From: Candidatus Peregrinibacteria bacterium
GTDB taxonomy: Bacteria; Patescibacteriota; Gracilibacteria; Peribacterales; Peribacteraceae
Assembly (NCBI GenBank): GCA_016196225.1
Contig: JACPXZ010000036.1
Coordinates: 1 to 34,181 of the forward strand
Direction of reading: 5' to 3'
DNA length: 34,181 nt
A program made the position numbers and the translations under genes. The notes under the pieces are model-generated. The model worked only from the letters and a program-made list of their open reading frames with translations, had not been told where the DNA came from and ran no database searches. Positions 16,171-24,959 of this stretch are shown here, piece after piece. Within the stretch, counting starts at the first letter, position 1. The number at the start of each line of letters is the position of its first letter.

Positions 16171-16961
16171 TGGGAGATGAAGCAGGGGATACGGTCGAGC
16201 TGTCCGAGAATAGTCGCCGCATCCCAGAGCGGACGAAGGAGTGGGAAGCGCAGTGCATTGGTAAAGTTCTCAAATGCGCCGGCAAACTGAAGGAGGGATC
16301 GGTATCCGGCATCGTAGGCAACCGTCATTTCGAGGAGACTGATCTCCCGGGAAAGGAGGGCATCGGCGGACTCGAGGCATCGTGCATACATATCGGTCGG
16401 GAGTGCGGGGTTGGTTTTTTCGGTGAATGCGCAACCGGTAAATGTTGGGAAGGACATTTGCATGCACCCTGCCGGTTGGACTTTTGTGAGCGGACCTACC
16501 TCTGTTGGTGCTTGTTGTATGGTGAGGCAAATGGCAGCGAGGCGACATTGGAAAGCACGTATGCTCTGGGTGAGTGCGGGTATGAGTTCGGATGTGCTTG
16601 TATGGCGAATCTCGAAGATTCCGCGTCGGGTACGTGTTCCACTGATGCGATCCGTCTCGGATGATCCATCCACCAGCATGTCTGTAAGAGTGTTGGTATT
16701 CACGAGAGATTTCCAGGTATTTTTTTGCGTCTTCATCCACACACTTTTATCGTTCAAATGACGTACAGAACCGAGCGGTTCATGTTCTGCTTTTGGGAGA
16801 CCAAGGAGGACGCTGCGATATACGCGCTGTTCCTGAGCCATCGTGTTATACATATCAGCGGTACAGGAATTGAAATCCGGACTCTGGGCAGAGGTGCGAA
16901 AGACCGCAGCGCATGTGCCGATGCCAACAAGAACGCCGATTGTAGTCCATCGGGAAGGCAT
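16161..16961 (-). CDS. Exported helical protein of unknown function (cassette gene 2)
   Basis: A 266-residue protein with an N-terminal signal sequence (MPSRWTTIGVLVGIGTCAAVF, cleavage near TSAQS). The mature chain is predicted helical throughout, with paired Cys in QCRLAAICLT, GCMQMSFPTFTGC and the C-terminal PCFISQCD. The start codon lies one base after the TGA of the 1236-residue gene, so the two must be co-translated. Its C-terminal helical region, around EISLLEMTVAYDAGYRSLLQF, has the look of cassette gene 3, but I could not align them convincingly. No enzyme motif seen. Confidence 0.82.
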   Translation of the reverse strand: MPSRWTTIGVLVGIGTCAAVFRTSAQSPDFNSCTADMYNTMAQEQRVYRSVLLGLPKAEHEPLGSVRHLNDKSVWMKTQKNTWKSLVNTNTLTDMLVDGSSETDRISGTRTRRGIFEIRHTSTSELIPALTQSIRAFQCRLAAICLTIQQAPTEVGPLTKVQPAGCMQMSFPTFTGCAFTEKTNPALPTDMYARCLESADALLSREISLLEMTVAYDAGYRSLLQFAGAFENFTNALRFPLLRPLWDAATILGQLDRIPCFISQCD

Positions 16962-16962
16962 G

Positions 16963-19900
16963 TCAGGGGGTGAGGGGAAGGGAGGGGAGAACGGGACGAA
17001 GATCCACGCGTGGAACGATTTTCATCGACTCCAGGAGATCAGATGGTTTTGCCTCGTAGAGCGGCATGGCTGAGGACGACACTCCTCCAATCGGCTCCGG
17101 CAGATTGATGCTGCGTATGTTCGTACGGACGGCATCGATAAAATCCTGCTGGATGGTCGGGGCGTTGATCTTCCACCCCTCTTTGGGAAAGCGCGCTTTT
17201 GTATTGAGGAAGAGACAAACGTGATCGTCGGGAGGACAGGTGAAGGGATCGCTCCGCGGTTCACCATGTGAATCATAATCTTCGGCAAGGAGCACCGCAG
17301 GGCGGGATCCGATCCGGGTAAATCGTTCGAGGAGATCCATCTCGATGTGAACGCAGGGCCAGCTGGCCCATGCGGGACACCAAAAATACACTTCTCCGGT
17401 TTCTTCATCTTCAAAGTGGACGAGGCTGGACCAGAAGTCTTCATAACCTGGGAATCCTCCTGTTCCCTCTTCGGTTCCATAGGTCATGACGTACACCATG
17501 TAGAATATCTGAACCAATTCTTGCCAGAGTTTTTGTATGGAAGTGGCATCCGTGATGAGTGGTGGAGGGATGATCACACTTGGGGGGTTACCGAGAACTT
17601 GCACGTTTTGCAGTGGTACGTTATTGAGAGCATTACTCATGACATCCTTGATACCTTGGATGGAGGGAAGGTCGGCGAGTGTCGGGACAATCCCAGGGAG
17701 CGTCTCGATGGATGGCGGGCGGAGTTTTTCGATGTCGAGTTTAATTTGGATGGGACTGAGTACCGGGATCGTGATCGTTCCGGATGCCGTGATATTCAGC
17801 ATGGAGAAATCAAAGACAAAGTCCGTCGAGGTCTGGATCCCGTGGAGGATGGGAAGACACTGCGGCCACTTGATGGATCCGTCGGACGGACACGAATAGT
17901 CGAGAGAGCCATTGACGCGACCGGTCCGGTTTTCGCGTACCGGGATAAACGGATCAATGAGAGAATAGATGGGGATCGTGAATCGTTGGTTCATGCACCA
18001 GGGGAAATTCACGGTATCGTGGAATTGTTGATAAATATATTGCGTGAATTGCCAGACGGGGAGGAGCTCAGAGAAAATTTGCTGCCGACGATTGAGGAAG
18101 TCCCGGTACACGGTCAGGTTTTCTTCGATCCAATTTGCAATGGGCATAACAATACCGCTTTGCGTTTGTAAGGTGCGACCGAGATAGTAGGCAAGTTCTC
18201 CGCGTAGTCCCCTGACATCTTCAATACGCTCTGCATAGAGTTCGAGTTTTTTGATCAGATCAAGAACTTTCGGTGGAGCTCCGTCGCAGGTATTGATACG
18301 GCTGGCCGCTTGCGTATCGGGGATCTGGCGGTTGGAATATCCGATCCACCATGTGCACCAGTTCTCCGCAATCGCGCGGAGTTCCGTCGGAGATCCCATG
18401 GGGACGACGACGGGGACGGGTTCTTGTTCGATGTTGAGGAGGACCGATCGCTCGATGTAGGCGGCGACCTCGCCCATGAGGTCTTCGTGCGCGCGGAGTT
18501 GCACTTCCAGCGCATCGGTGCGGGTAAGGGGATTTGGGGACCCGATGCGCGTGGGGGTAAAGAGGGGGTCGAGGGGATCAATGCCGATCGCCCAGGTTGC
18601 GGGGAGAAGAAGCCGGACGGTTGGCGGAGAGAAAAGCATATTTGCTTTGGTCTGTTCACCTTGCCACCACTCGACGATCGGGCGGAGATCGCCGGTATCG
18701 TTTGTCACGGCATCATCGAATGCGCGGACGTATTTTTCCGCATAAGCGGATGAGCCGGATTGCTGCAGATGTTCCATGCGCATCTCGGCGGAATCGGGTT
18801 TGAGGAGGGCGAGAGAGAGATCCTTCCCCATCTTTTTGTCGAATATTTTCTCGTTGATAAAAGAGAATCCTCCTCCGAGCTTGAGATACCAAGGATCCTC
18901 ATCTTCGTCAAAATCGCCGCGCGCAAGCGGAGTACCGCCAAATCGTTGGTTTGGATCGAGTGCGGGATCACGATCGAGGATAGAGGAATTCTGTCCATAC
19001 TCTCCACGGAGCATGTGACTTTTTCGCATTTGTTCCCGGAGTGTTTTGTCCTTATCTTCCCCGAAGATATCGATGACGCAGCGCCAGTCGGAGGTATCCG
19101 GCATTTCTTCCAGCGGGTCAAATTCGCGGTACCACCCGTAGCAGGCGACTTCCCCTTCTTTTTCCGTCACTTCATCGATGGGATCATCGCTTGTTTGAAT
19201 AATGGGAGGGACGGGGAGAGGGTCGCGGGTAAATTTACTCTGATAGCGGCGGAAGAAGGAGATATACGGTGCGCCGTTTTTGGGAGCCATCCGCTCCGAA
19301 GCGAAGCATCCATCGATCGGACAACGACATTCTGCGCCCGGAGTGGAGTCGTCTTTGGTATAGGCGGCGGCCCCGACGAGATTAATATGATCTTCCACGC
19401 CGCAGGTCGTGACATTGGGATACTCGGTGTTTTCTTTGATCAAATATTCTTCGCATTGAGCAGGGATCTTGATGCCACTATGGTCTTCATCCAACCATAC
19501 CCAGCCGTGAGGAGCGATAAGTTTTCTGGCGTTTGGAGGAAAATCTCCGTCGTCATTTTTACACCATGCCTGCCATGGATGTGTACTCGGCGGTTTGGCG
19601 CCGTCTTCGTACGTACTATCCCAGACTGCCGGAGTGACTGCTTCGGTAGCATCCGCTGTACAAATGAATTTTTCACCAGCATGTTTTCCATCTTTCTCGA
19701 GCGCTTGCCTCATCAGACAGGCAAATGTCACCCACCCTTCCCATGTCGGACATTCAGCGAATCCAGGCAGTAAGGACTCTCCTGCTTCGGCGTACCCGTC
19801 GAGAATCGGGCAGCTATTACATTTTGCTTGAGTGTGCACAACACTGCCGTTGAGAGTGGCGTTTGTATCGTCTGTTGAATACGTATCCCATGCGTATAAC

Positions 19901-20671
19901 CACCAATCACAGGTTTCTTCTTTTACACCATCTTGTTCCCAGTGGCCTGCACCGGTTTCTTCATCATCAACAACCCATTTCCATTTTATTTCACAGGCAT
20001 ACGCATACATCCCCGCATAACATTCGCTGATCCGACACACGGGATAACGCCATTCGTTGTTGATGATGTCCGAGACCTTGAGGCAACTTTTTTCTGTGCT
20101 GCAAAACTGCTCGGGAATATTGAAGAATGCTTCGGGGAGCCACTCGCACCAGGGATTCTGGGTATCGTAGGCAAAAGCATATCCTTCCGCGCCGTGCGGG
20201 TACTTAAAATCATTATCTGCGCGAGCGGCCATTCCGGAGGGGGTATTCCCGCTCCATGTCCCCTCCCGTCCGGGGAGTCCTTCGAGAGGAGCGAGGGGAT
20301 ACCCGAGCATTTTGGGGAGTTGTACTAAAGGGATTCCATTTTCCGGAGTCTCCGGTGGTTCCGGCATATCTTGGGAAGATTCGGGCACTTCACTTTCGGC
20401 CCCGTCACCGTCCTCGATTTGTGCAATGTCTGCGATTTTTCCCTCAACACTTTCTTCTTTGTCCCACCCTCCGCATTGGGTCTCTTCAAAATAATCAAAA
20501 ATTTCTCCATCCTTCGTGACAAAATCTTGTCCGGTGACTTGCTCAAGTTCTTGGATACTGCCGGGAACGGGACTTGAAAGTTGATAAGGATCGCGCGCCT
20601 CGGCTGGCCTCGCGAAGGAGATCGTGAGTCCCATCAGAACCCCAAATGCCCAAAATGCAGTTTTTGTATTC
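16963..20671 (-). CDS. Large exported Cys/Trp-rich protein of unknown function (cassette gene 1); start codon TTG at 20671-20673
   Basis: A 1236-residue protein and the first gene of the cassette. Translation probably starts at a TTG occupying 20671-20673, because the signal peptide (MNTKTAFWAFGVLMGLTISF to AEA, about 1-26) begins there and a stop lies three codons upstream; the full CDS therefore extends to 20673. After an acidic Glu/Pro segment (about 85-110) there is a long region rich in Trp and Cys (about 165-540), with many CxnC pairs suited to disulfides. A helical region follows (about 760-860, containing ELAYYLGRTLQTQ). The C-terminal part is beta-rich and Pro-rich, with SGTITIPVLSPIQIKLDI. 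No second membrane segment and no sortase motif were found. It is likely a cell-surface or periplasm-like structural protein; family not recognised. Confidence 0.85.
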
Positions 20672-20681
20672 AAATCTATCT

Positions 20682-20687
20682 ATTCTA
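20682..20687 (-). promoter_or_regulatory. Candidate extended -10 box (TAGAAT) of the exported cassette
   Basis: TAGAAT on the minus strand is preceded by TGG (extended -10 form) and ends 8 bases before the TTG start of cassette gene 1. No downstream promoter is obvious until dnaE, so it may drive all five genes. Confidence 0.5.
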
Positions 20688-20760
20688 CCAGAAATTTTGG
20701 GGTTGTGGGAGGGGGAAGAGTAGATATAATAAAATGTTTTTGAGTTTGTGCAACTAGACT

Positions 20761-20840
20761 CCCCCCTCCTCGGTCCTCCCCCTACGGGGGAGGTGCCCTT
20801 TGGGGTACCCCTCCCTGGAGGGAGGGGTGAGGGGAGGGGG
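20761..20840. repeat. GC-rich palindromic repeat family 2
   Basis: Two hairpins in tandem: CCTCCCCCTACGGGGGAGG, then CCCCTCCC-TGGA-GGGAGGGG, followed by GTGAGGGGAGGGGG. It ends directly against the ssb stop codon (20841-20843). The rest of the 167-base gap to the cassette start is AT-rich and holds no gene. A role as ssb terminator is plausible. Confidence 0.75.
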
Positions 20841-21707
20841 TTAAAACGGCAAATCCTCTACTTTTATCTCCGACGTATAGTCGATCGCAGGGATAGCTCC
20901 GACGCCAACCAAATCCTGGTCCGATGGTGGGGACGTTTCGCCCGCAGAGTTCGCTTCGCTATGCTTAACGCTATCCGTCTGGATGAACTCCTGAATACTC
21001 GGATCTTTGACTCCAAGAGGCACCACGCTCTCGGCAATGATTTCGGTGGTGTACCGTTTTACTCCGGCTTGGGTCTCAAAACTTCGGGTTTGCACCCGTC
21101 CTGTGGCATAGACTCGTTGCCCCTTTTTCATTGTTACTTGTGCTTGTTCTGCTAGCGCACCCCATACGACCACGTTATGGAATTCGGTCCGTTCGCGTGA
21201 TTCTCCGGTATTTCGTTCTTTCCAGCGGTCATTGGTGGCAACACCCAATGTGAGCACATGTTGACCACTCGGAGTCGTTCGCATTTCCGGATCGCGGGTG
21301 ACGTTCCCGATGACAAATGCTTGATTGAGACCGGAGGTAGTGGACTCTCCACTCTTTAACTCTCGTTGTCCGTCTTTTGGATCGAGCATGATCAGATCCA
21401 TGGCAACAATCTTGGTTTTGCTCCGCTTTTCATTACTTTTCGTGTCCTCCCATGTATCGGTTTGCAATCGTCCGGAAATAAAGAGTTGCGAGCCCGGACG
21501 CACAAACTGTCGGACGACATCCGCCATCGCACTCCAGACCGTAACAGTATGGAAGTTTTTTCCTTCGATCCATTGTCCGTTCTCACCCTTAAAGCGATAC
21601 GGTGTCACAAGGTTCATATCGGTGACTGAGGTCCCCGAGGGAGTTTGACGAACTAAAATTGGTTGTGTTTGGTACCCGATAAGATGAACACGATTGAGAG
21701 AGAACAT
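20841..21707 (-). CDS. ssb: Single-stranded DNA-binding protein with two OB folds
   Basis: A 288-residue protein carrying two complete SSB domains. OB1 (about 1-112) begins MFSLNRVHLIGYQTQP, with PSGTSVTDMNLVT and GSQLFISGRLQTDTWED. OB2 (about 128-232) begins LNQAFVIGNVTRDPEM, with PSGQHVLTLGVATN, EFHNVVVWG and GQRVYATGRVQTRSFE. A short flexible tail ends in EDLPF, matching the acidic C-terminal tip that recruits partner proteins. Most bacterial SSBs have one OB fold and act as tetramers; two per chain, as in Deinococcus/Thermus, predicts a dimer. The start at 21707 was chosen because similarity begins there; a longer frame reaches 21764. TACCCT lies eight bases upstream. The region upstream to the repeat at 21820 holds no gene. 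Confidence 0.94.
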   Translation of the reverse strand: MFSLNRVHLIGYQTQPILVRQTPSGTSVTDMNLVTPYRFKGENGQWIEGKNFHTVTVWSAMADVVRQFVRPGSQLFISGRLQTDTWEDTKSNEKRSKTKIVAMDLIMLDPKDGQRELKSGESTTSGLNQAFVIGNVTRDPEMRTTPSGQHVLTLGVATNDRWKERNTGESRERTEFHNVVVWGALAEQAQVTMKKGQRVYATGRVQTRSFETQAGVKRYTTEIIAESVVPLGVKDPSIQEFIQTDSVKHSEANSAGETSPPSDQDLVGVGAIPAIDYTSEIKVEDLPF

Positions 21708-21715
21708 AGTAGAGA

Positions 21716-21721
21716 AGGGTA
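21716..21721 (-). promoter_or_regulatory. Candidate -10 box (TACCCT) of ssb
   Basis: TACCCT on the minus strand ends 8 bases before the ATG at 21707. It is a weak match by itself, and is listed because its position fits the other start-proximal TAnnnT boxes. Confidence 0.35.
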
Positions 21722-21819
21722 GGGAGTAAAGGAGGCCACGGAGATGACCACGTGCATGGTGCACTGATGTTTCATTAAAAACAAATAAATGAAGTTGAAG
21801 GCTTTGGAAGTTTGTTGTG

Positions 21820-21930
21820 GGGTACCCCTCCCTGGAGGGAGGGGATAAAGGGGAGGGGGTCCGAAAAAAGAATCATCAAAATCAATCACACCCCCCCTCC
21901 TTTATCCTCCCCCGCGGGGGGAGGTGCTCC
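21820..21930. repeat. GC-rich MITE-like repeat family 2, full copy
   Basis: About 110 bp with imperfect inverted arms. The left arm runs CCCCTCCCTGGAGGGAGGGG then ATAAAGGGGAGGGGG; the right arm is CCCCCTCCTTTATCCTCCCC then CGCGGGGGGAGG. The centre includes GTCCGAAAAAAGAATCATC. The copy at 24233-24342 shares the same centre and orientation. It abuts the murB stop codon at 21931. Confidence 0.85.
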
Positions 21931-22791
21931 TCAAAACACCATGTTCCCTTTTTCATCGATAAACCTCATCTCCACCTCTAATGTTTCTGGCACATTTTCA
22001 CGGATAAGTTCGATTATTTTTTTTGCATCATCGAAGGTTCCCTTTCCGGTGTTAAGGAGAAAATTCGCATGTTTTTCCGCGATCTGGATATCACCAACTT
22101 TTTTTCCGCGGAGTCCCATTGCATCAATGAGTTTCCAAGCAGGAGTCTCTGCAACGGCCTTGAAACAGGAGCCGGCGGTTTTGAGATGAGGTTGGGTATC
22201 GATTCGTTTTTGGATAAGACGATCGATTTCGGCAATGGTTTCGGCAGATGGTTTTGAAGGGGCAGAAAGCAAAGCAGACCAGATGATTGGCGAATTCATG
22301 TTCTTAAAAATACTTTCGCGATAGGTAAATTTGCATTCCGCTTTTGTAAATATTTTCCAAGAGTCATCAACAAAAGCCTCGACGGATTCTACGTACGAAT
22401 CGATCCACGTTCCATGAGGGCCATCTCCTGCGTTCCCGAAGATAGCTCCGCCCAAAGTTCCCGGTATCCCGGTAAGAGGTGAGAGGTCGAGGTTTTTTTC
22501 CGCAAGATCGTTAATGAGGGAAGCGAGGATTCGACCCGCCCCAACGCATATGCGGGTCGCCGTATTTAACTCATCATATTTTACTCGTACCACCAACGCT
22601 TCAATTATGCCATCCGCAAACACCGTATTCGATCCTCCGCCCAGAACAATAAGGGGGAGGTTTTTTTGTTTTGCAAATACATATGCATATTCGGCATCTT
22701 GTTTGGTATTCAATTCCATATACCACCGAGCAGCGCCGCCGATGCGCATGGTCGTTTTGGATCCCAATGGAATATTTTCTTGGATCAGCAT
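21931..22791 (-). CDS. murB: UDP-N-acetylenolpyruvoylglucosamine reductase
   Basis: A 286-residue flavoenzyme that reduces UDP-GlcNAc-enolpyruvate to UDP-MurNAc with NADPH, the second committed step of peptidoglycan precursor synthesis. The FAD-binding domain shows TTMRIGGAARWYM (13-25), LGGGSNTVF (around 50) and GIPGTLGGAIFGNAG (about 108-122). The C-terminal domain has TAGSCFK, with the catalytic Ser, HANFLLN, and the closing Glu region EVEMRFID. The length and short form fit the type II MurB class. Its ATG overlaps the gltX stop by 7 bases, so it is coupled to gltX. Repeat family 2 follows the stop directly. Confidence 0.95.
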   Translation of the reverse strand: MLIQENIPLGSKTTMRIGGAARWYMELNTKQDAEYAYVFAKQKNLPLIVLGGGSNTVFADGIIEALVVRVKYDELNTATRICVGAGRILASLINDLAEKNLDLSPLTGIPGTLGGAIFGNAGDGPHGTWIDSYVESVEAFVDDSWKIFTKAECKFTYRESIFKNMNSPIIWSALLSAPSKPSAETIAEIDRLIQKRIDTQPHLKTAGSCFKAVAETPAWKLIDAMGLRGKKVGDIQIAEKHANFLLNTGKGTFDDAKKIIELIRENVPETLEVEMRFIDEKGNMVF

Positions 22792-24200
22792 TTATAAGAA
22801 GCATTCTTCAGTCTTCTCATGGTCTCCTCCTTCCCCAATGCACTTGCAACTTCCGTCGCACCGGGGCTGAAGGGTTTGCCGGTGAGGATCGCTCGGAGCG
22901 GCCAGAGGAGTTGGCCAAGTTTTAGTTTGTTTTTTTCTGCGGAGAATCGGAATTGTTCGAGCAGTGCATCTGGAGACCAGTCTGATATATTCTCAAGAGT
23001 ATGAATGATCGTTTGAAGAATCTGAGCAATATTTGCCTCGGTTACATGCTGTTTTTTGTTTAAGAGAACGTCGAGCGGCACATCAGACGTTTGGTAAAAG
23101 AATGCCATCATATCAGGAGCTTCGTTAAAGAAGGTGATGCGTTCGTGAACAAGAGCAGCTCGCTCCAAAAAATGCTCATCAATTCTCGCAGAAGAAAACC
23201 CTTTTTCCACCAATGGCCGGATACGTTCGGCAAATTCTTGCGTGGGAATTTTCCGAATCCATTGTCCCTGAAGCCAATTGAGTTTATCCGTATCAAAGAC
23301 GGCTCCATGCTTTTGCACACGCTCGATGGAGAACTGATCAATAAGTTCTTTTAACGAAAAGATGTCCTGTGGCGTTCCCGAGTTCCAACCTAAAAGAGCG
23401 ACAAAATTTAACAATGCCTCGGGAAGATATCCGTTTTGGATATAGTCTTCCACAGCGACGTCACTCTGACGCTTGCTCAATTTTGATTTATCTTTATTGA
23501 GAATAAGCGGAACGTGCGCATAGCGCGGGGGTTTCCACCCTAAGTATTGGAAGAGGAGGAGGTGTTTGGGGAGAGACGATAACCATTCTTCGCCGCGGAT
23601 CACGAGACCGATATCCATGAGGTGGTCATCGACGACATGAGCAAGGTGATAGGTGGGGAACCCGTCACTTTTGAGGAGTACCTGATCGTCCACCACCCAG
23701 TTTTTGAATTCCACTGTCCCGCGAATATCGTCGTCAAAGATCGTTTTCCCTTCACGGGGAATTTTGAGTCGCAGGACATGCGGTTCCCCGGCTTCTATTC
23801 TTTTCTTTATCTGTTCTTGCGAAAGTGCACAGCACAGTCGGTCGTACATCGGCGCTTCCTTCCGTGCCATTTGGTCTTTGCGCATTTGATTGAGACGTCC
23901 CTGTGTACAGAAGCAAGGGTACGCATATCCATCTCTTTGGAGCTGTGCTGCATACTTTTTATATAATGGGAGACGTTCGGATTGAATGACGGGCTTTTGA
24001 TCGGGATCCAATCCTGCGAAGTGGAGGGTCGAGAGAATATTTTCAACAGCACCGGGGACCGATCGCTCCTGATCCGTATCTTCAATCCGCAGCAAAAATT
24101 CTCCTCCTGTTTGTTTAGCGACAAGATATGCATAAAGAGCGGTGCGGAGGCCTCCAATGTGGAGGAAGCCCGTTGGTGAGGGGGCAAATCGAGTACGCAT
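22785..24200 (-). CDS. gltX: Glutamyl-tRNA synthetase
   Basis: A 471-residue class I synthetase. The HIGH-type motif is in RFAPSPTGFLHIGGLRTALY (4-23) and the KMSKS-type motif is KLSKRQSDVAV. A Cys-x-Cys (PCFCTQGRL) followed after about 25 residues by YDRLCC matches the zinc-binding insert seen in many bacterial GluRS. Length is normal. If it is non-discriminating it would also make Glu-tRNA-Gln for the amidotransferase pathway; this cannot be decided here, but the neighbouring AspRS evidence makes it worth testing. There is no Shine-Dalgarno, and TACCAT is seven bases before the ATG. murB overlaps the 3' end. The gltX-murB pair is bracketed by two same-orientation family 2 repeats. Confidence 0.96.
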   Translation of the reverse strand: MRTRFAPSPTGFLHIGGLRTALYAYLVAKQTGGEFLLRIEDTDQERSVPGAVENILSTLHFAGLDPDQKPVIQSERLPLYKKYAAQLQRDGYAYPCFCTQGRLNQMRKDQMARKEAPMYDRLCCALSQEQIKKRIEAGEPHVLRLKIPREGKTIFDDDIRGTVEFKNWVVDDQVLLKSDGFPTYHLAHVVDDHLMDIGLVIRGEEWLSSLPKHLLLFQYLGWKPPRYAHVPLILNKDKSKLSKRQSDVAVEDYIQNGYLPEALLNFVALLGWNSGTPQDIFSLKELIDQFSIERVQKHGAVFDTDKLNWLQGQWIRKIPTQEFAERIRPLVEKGFSSARIDEHFLERAALVHERITFFNEAPDMMAFFYQTSDVPLDVLLNKKQHVTEANIAQILQTIIHTLENISDWSPDALLEQFRFSAEKNKLKLGQLLWPLRAILTGKPFSPGATEVASALGKEETMRRLKNASYKC

Positions 24201-24207
24201 GGGAGGT

Positions 24208-24213
24208 ATGGTA
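24208..24213 (-). promoter_or_regulatory. Candidate -10 box (TACCAT) of gltX
   Basis: TACCAT on the minus strand ends 7 bases before the gltX ATG. The aspS box has the same hexamer at nearly the same distance. Confidence 0.45.
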
Positions 24214-24232
24214 GCGTTTCCCCTCTTCTGAA

Positions 24233-24342
24233 GGGAGCACCCCTCCCTGGAGGGAGGGGATTAAGGGGAGGGGGTCCGAAAAAAGAATCATCCAAGTCAA
24301 TCATACGCCCCCCTCCTTTATCCTCCCCCTCAGGGGGAGGTG
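24233..24342. repeat. GC-rich MITE-like repeat family 2, full copy
   Basis: Nearly the same sequence as 21820-21930, in the same orientation, including the centre GTCCGAAAAAAGAATCATC and both arms. It starts GGGAGCACCCCTCCCTGG and ends CCCCCTCAGGGGGAGGTG. It lies between the cyclophilin stop (24345) and the gltX promoter, as expected for a terminator. Confidence 0.85.
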
Positions 24343-24344
24343 GC

Positions 24345-24944
24345 CTAATTTTCTACCTTGACGGTAAATGTTACCGGTTCCAATGGTTGATCTTTGTGAT
24401 CACGTTCCACATTGGCGATGGTATCGACAATGTTCATTCCATCTATTACTTTTCCAAATGCGGTGTGCTTACCCTGGAGCCAGGGGGTTCCGTCTTCATT
24501 TTGAATAATGAAAAACTGCGACCCGTTTGTATCGGGTCCCCGATTCGCCATGGCGATTACTCCGCGATCCATGAGGATTTCGCTTGGCTCATCTTCAAAC
24601 GTCGGCCCAAAAATACTTTCTCCGCCTGTGCCATCTCCATTCGGGTCTCCCCCTTGGATCATGAAGGCGGGGATTACCCGGTGAAACGGAAGACCGTTAT
24701 AGTATCCGGATTGTGCAAGGACGACGAAATTGGTGACAGTCTTCGGGGCCTGGTCGGCATCAAGCTCGAGAGTGATATCTCCTTTCGATGTCTCGAGAAC
24801 GACGGTATGTCTTCCCGTAAGGATTTTGCCGTCGAATCCAATGAGGGTGGGGGAGGGTGAGTCTTTCATTGTTGAAGCATTATTTTGAGTACAGCCAATG
24901 AGCAAGATAGCCGCAGCAAATAACGGAAGAAGAACCCGGACCAT
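24345..24944 (-). CDS. Cyclophilin-type peptidyl-prolyl isomerase, predicted lipoprotein
   Basis: A 199-residue protein. The N-terminus MVRVLLPLFAAAILLIGC is a lipoprotein signal with Cys18, so the enzyme should sit on the outer membrane face and assist folding of exported proteins. The cyclophilin core starts near residue 46 (TVVLETSKGDITLEL). Catalytic and substrate residues are present: PFHRVIPAFMIQGGDP with the catalytic Arg, GVIAMANRG, NGSQFFI, and PWLQGKHTAFGKV including the conserved Trp. The domain is complete. The gene follows murG by 12 bases. TAGCAT, which overlaps the murG TAG stop, lies nine bases before the ATG. It may fold the large disulfide-rich exported proteins encoded nearby, but that is inference. 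Confidence 0.94.
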   Translation of the reverse strand: MVRVLLPLFAAAILLIGCTQNNASTMKDSPSPTLIGFDGKILTGRHTVVLETSKGDITLELDADQAPKTVTNFVVLAQSGYYNGLPFHRVIPAFMIQGGDPNGDGTGGESIFGPTFEDEPSEILMDRGVIAMANRGPDTNGSQFFIIQNEDGTPWLQGKHTAFGKVIDGMNIVDTIANVERDHKDQPLEPVTFTVKVEN

Positions 24945-24953
24945 AACCCGTCC

Positions 24954-24959
24954 ATGCTA
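24954..24959 (-). promoter_or_regulatory. Candidate -10 box (TAGCAT) of the cyclophilin gene
   Basis: On the minus strand TAGCAT begins with the murG stop codon TAG and ends 9 bases before the cyclophilin ATG. The hexamer is a modest match and could be coincidental. Confidence 0.3.

Noticed and set aside
16161-16961. Cassette gene 2 as a lipoprotein (Cys in GIGTC)
   Set aside because: The residues before the Cys do not fit a lipobox well, and a signal peptidase I site near TSAQS is more plausible.
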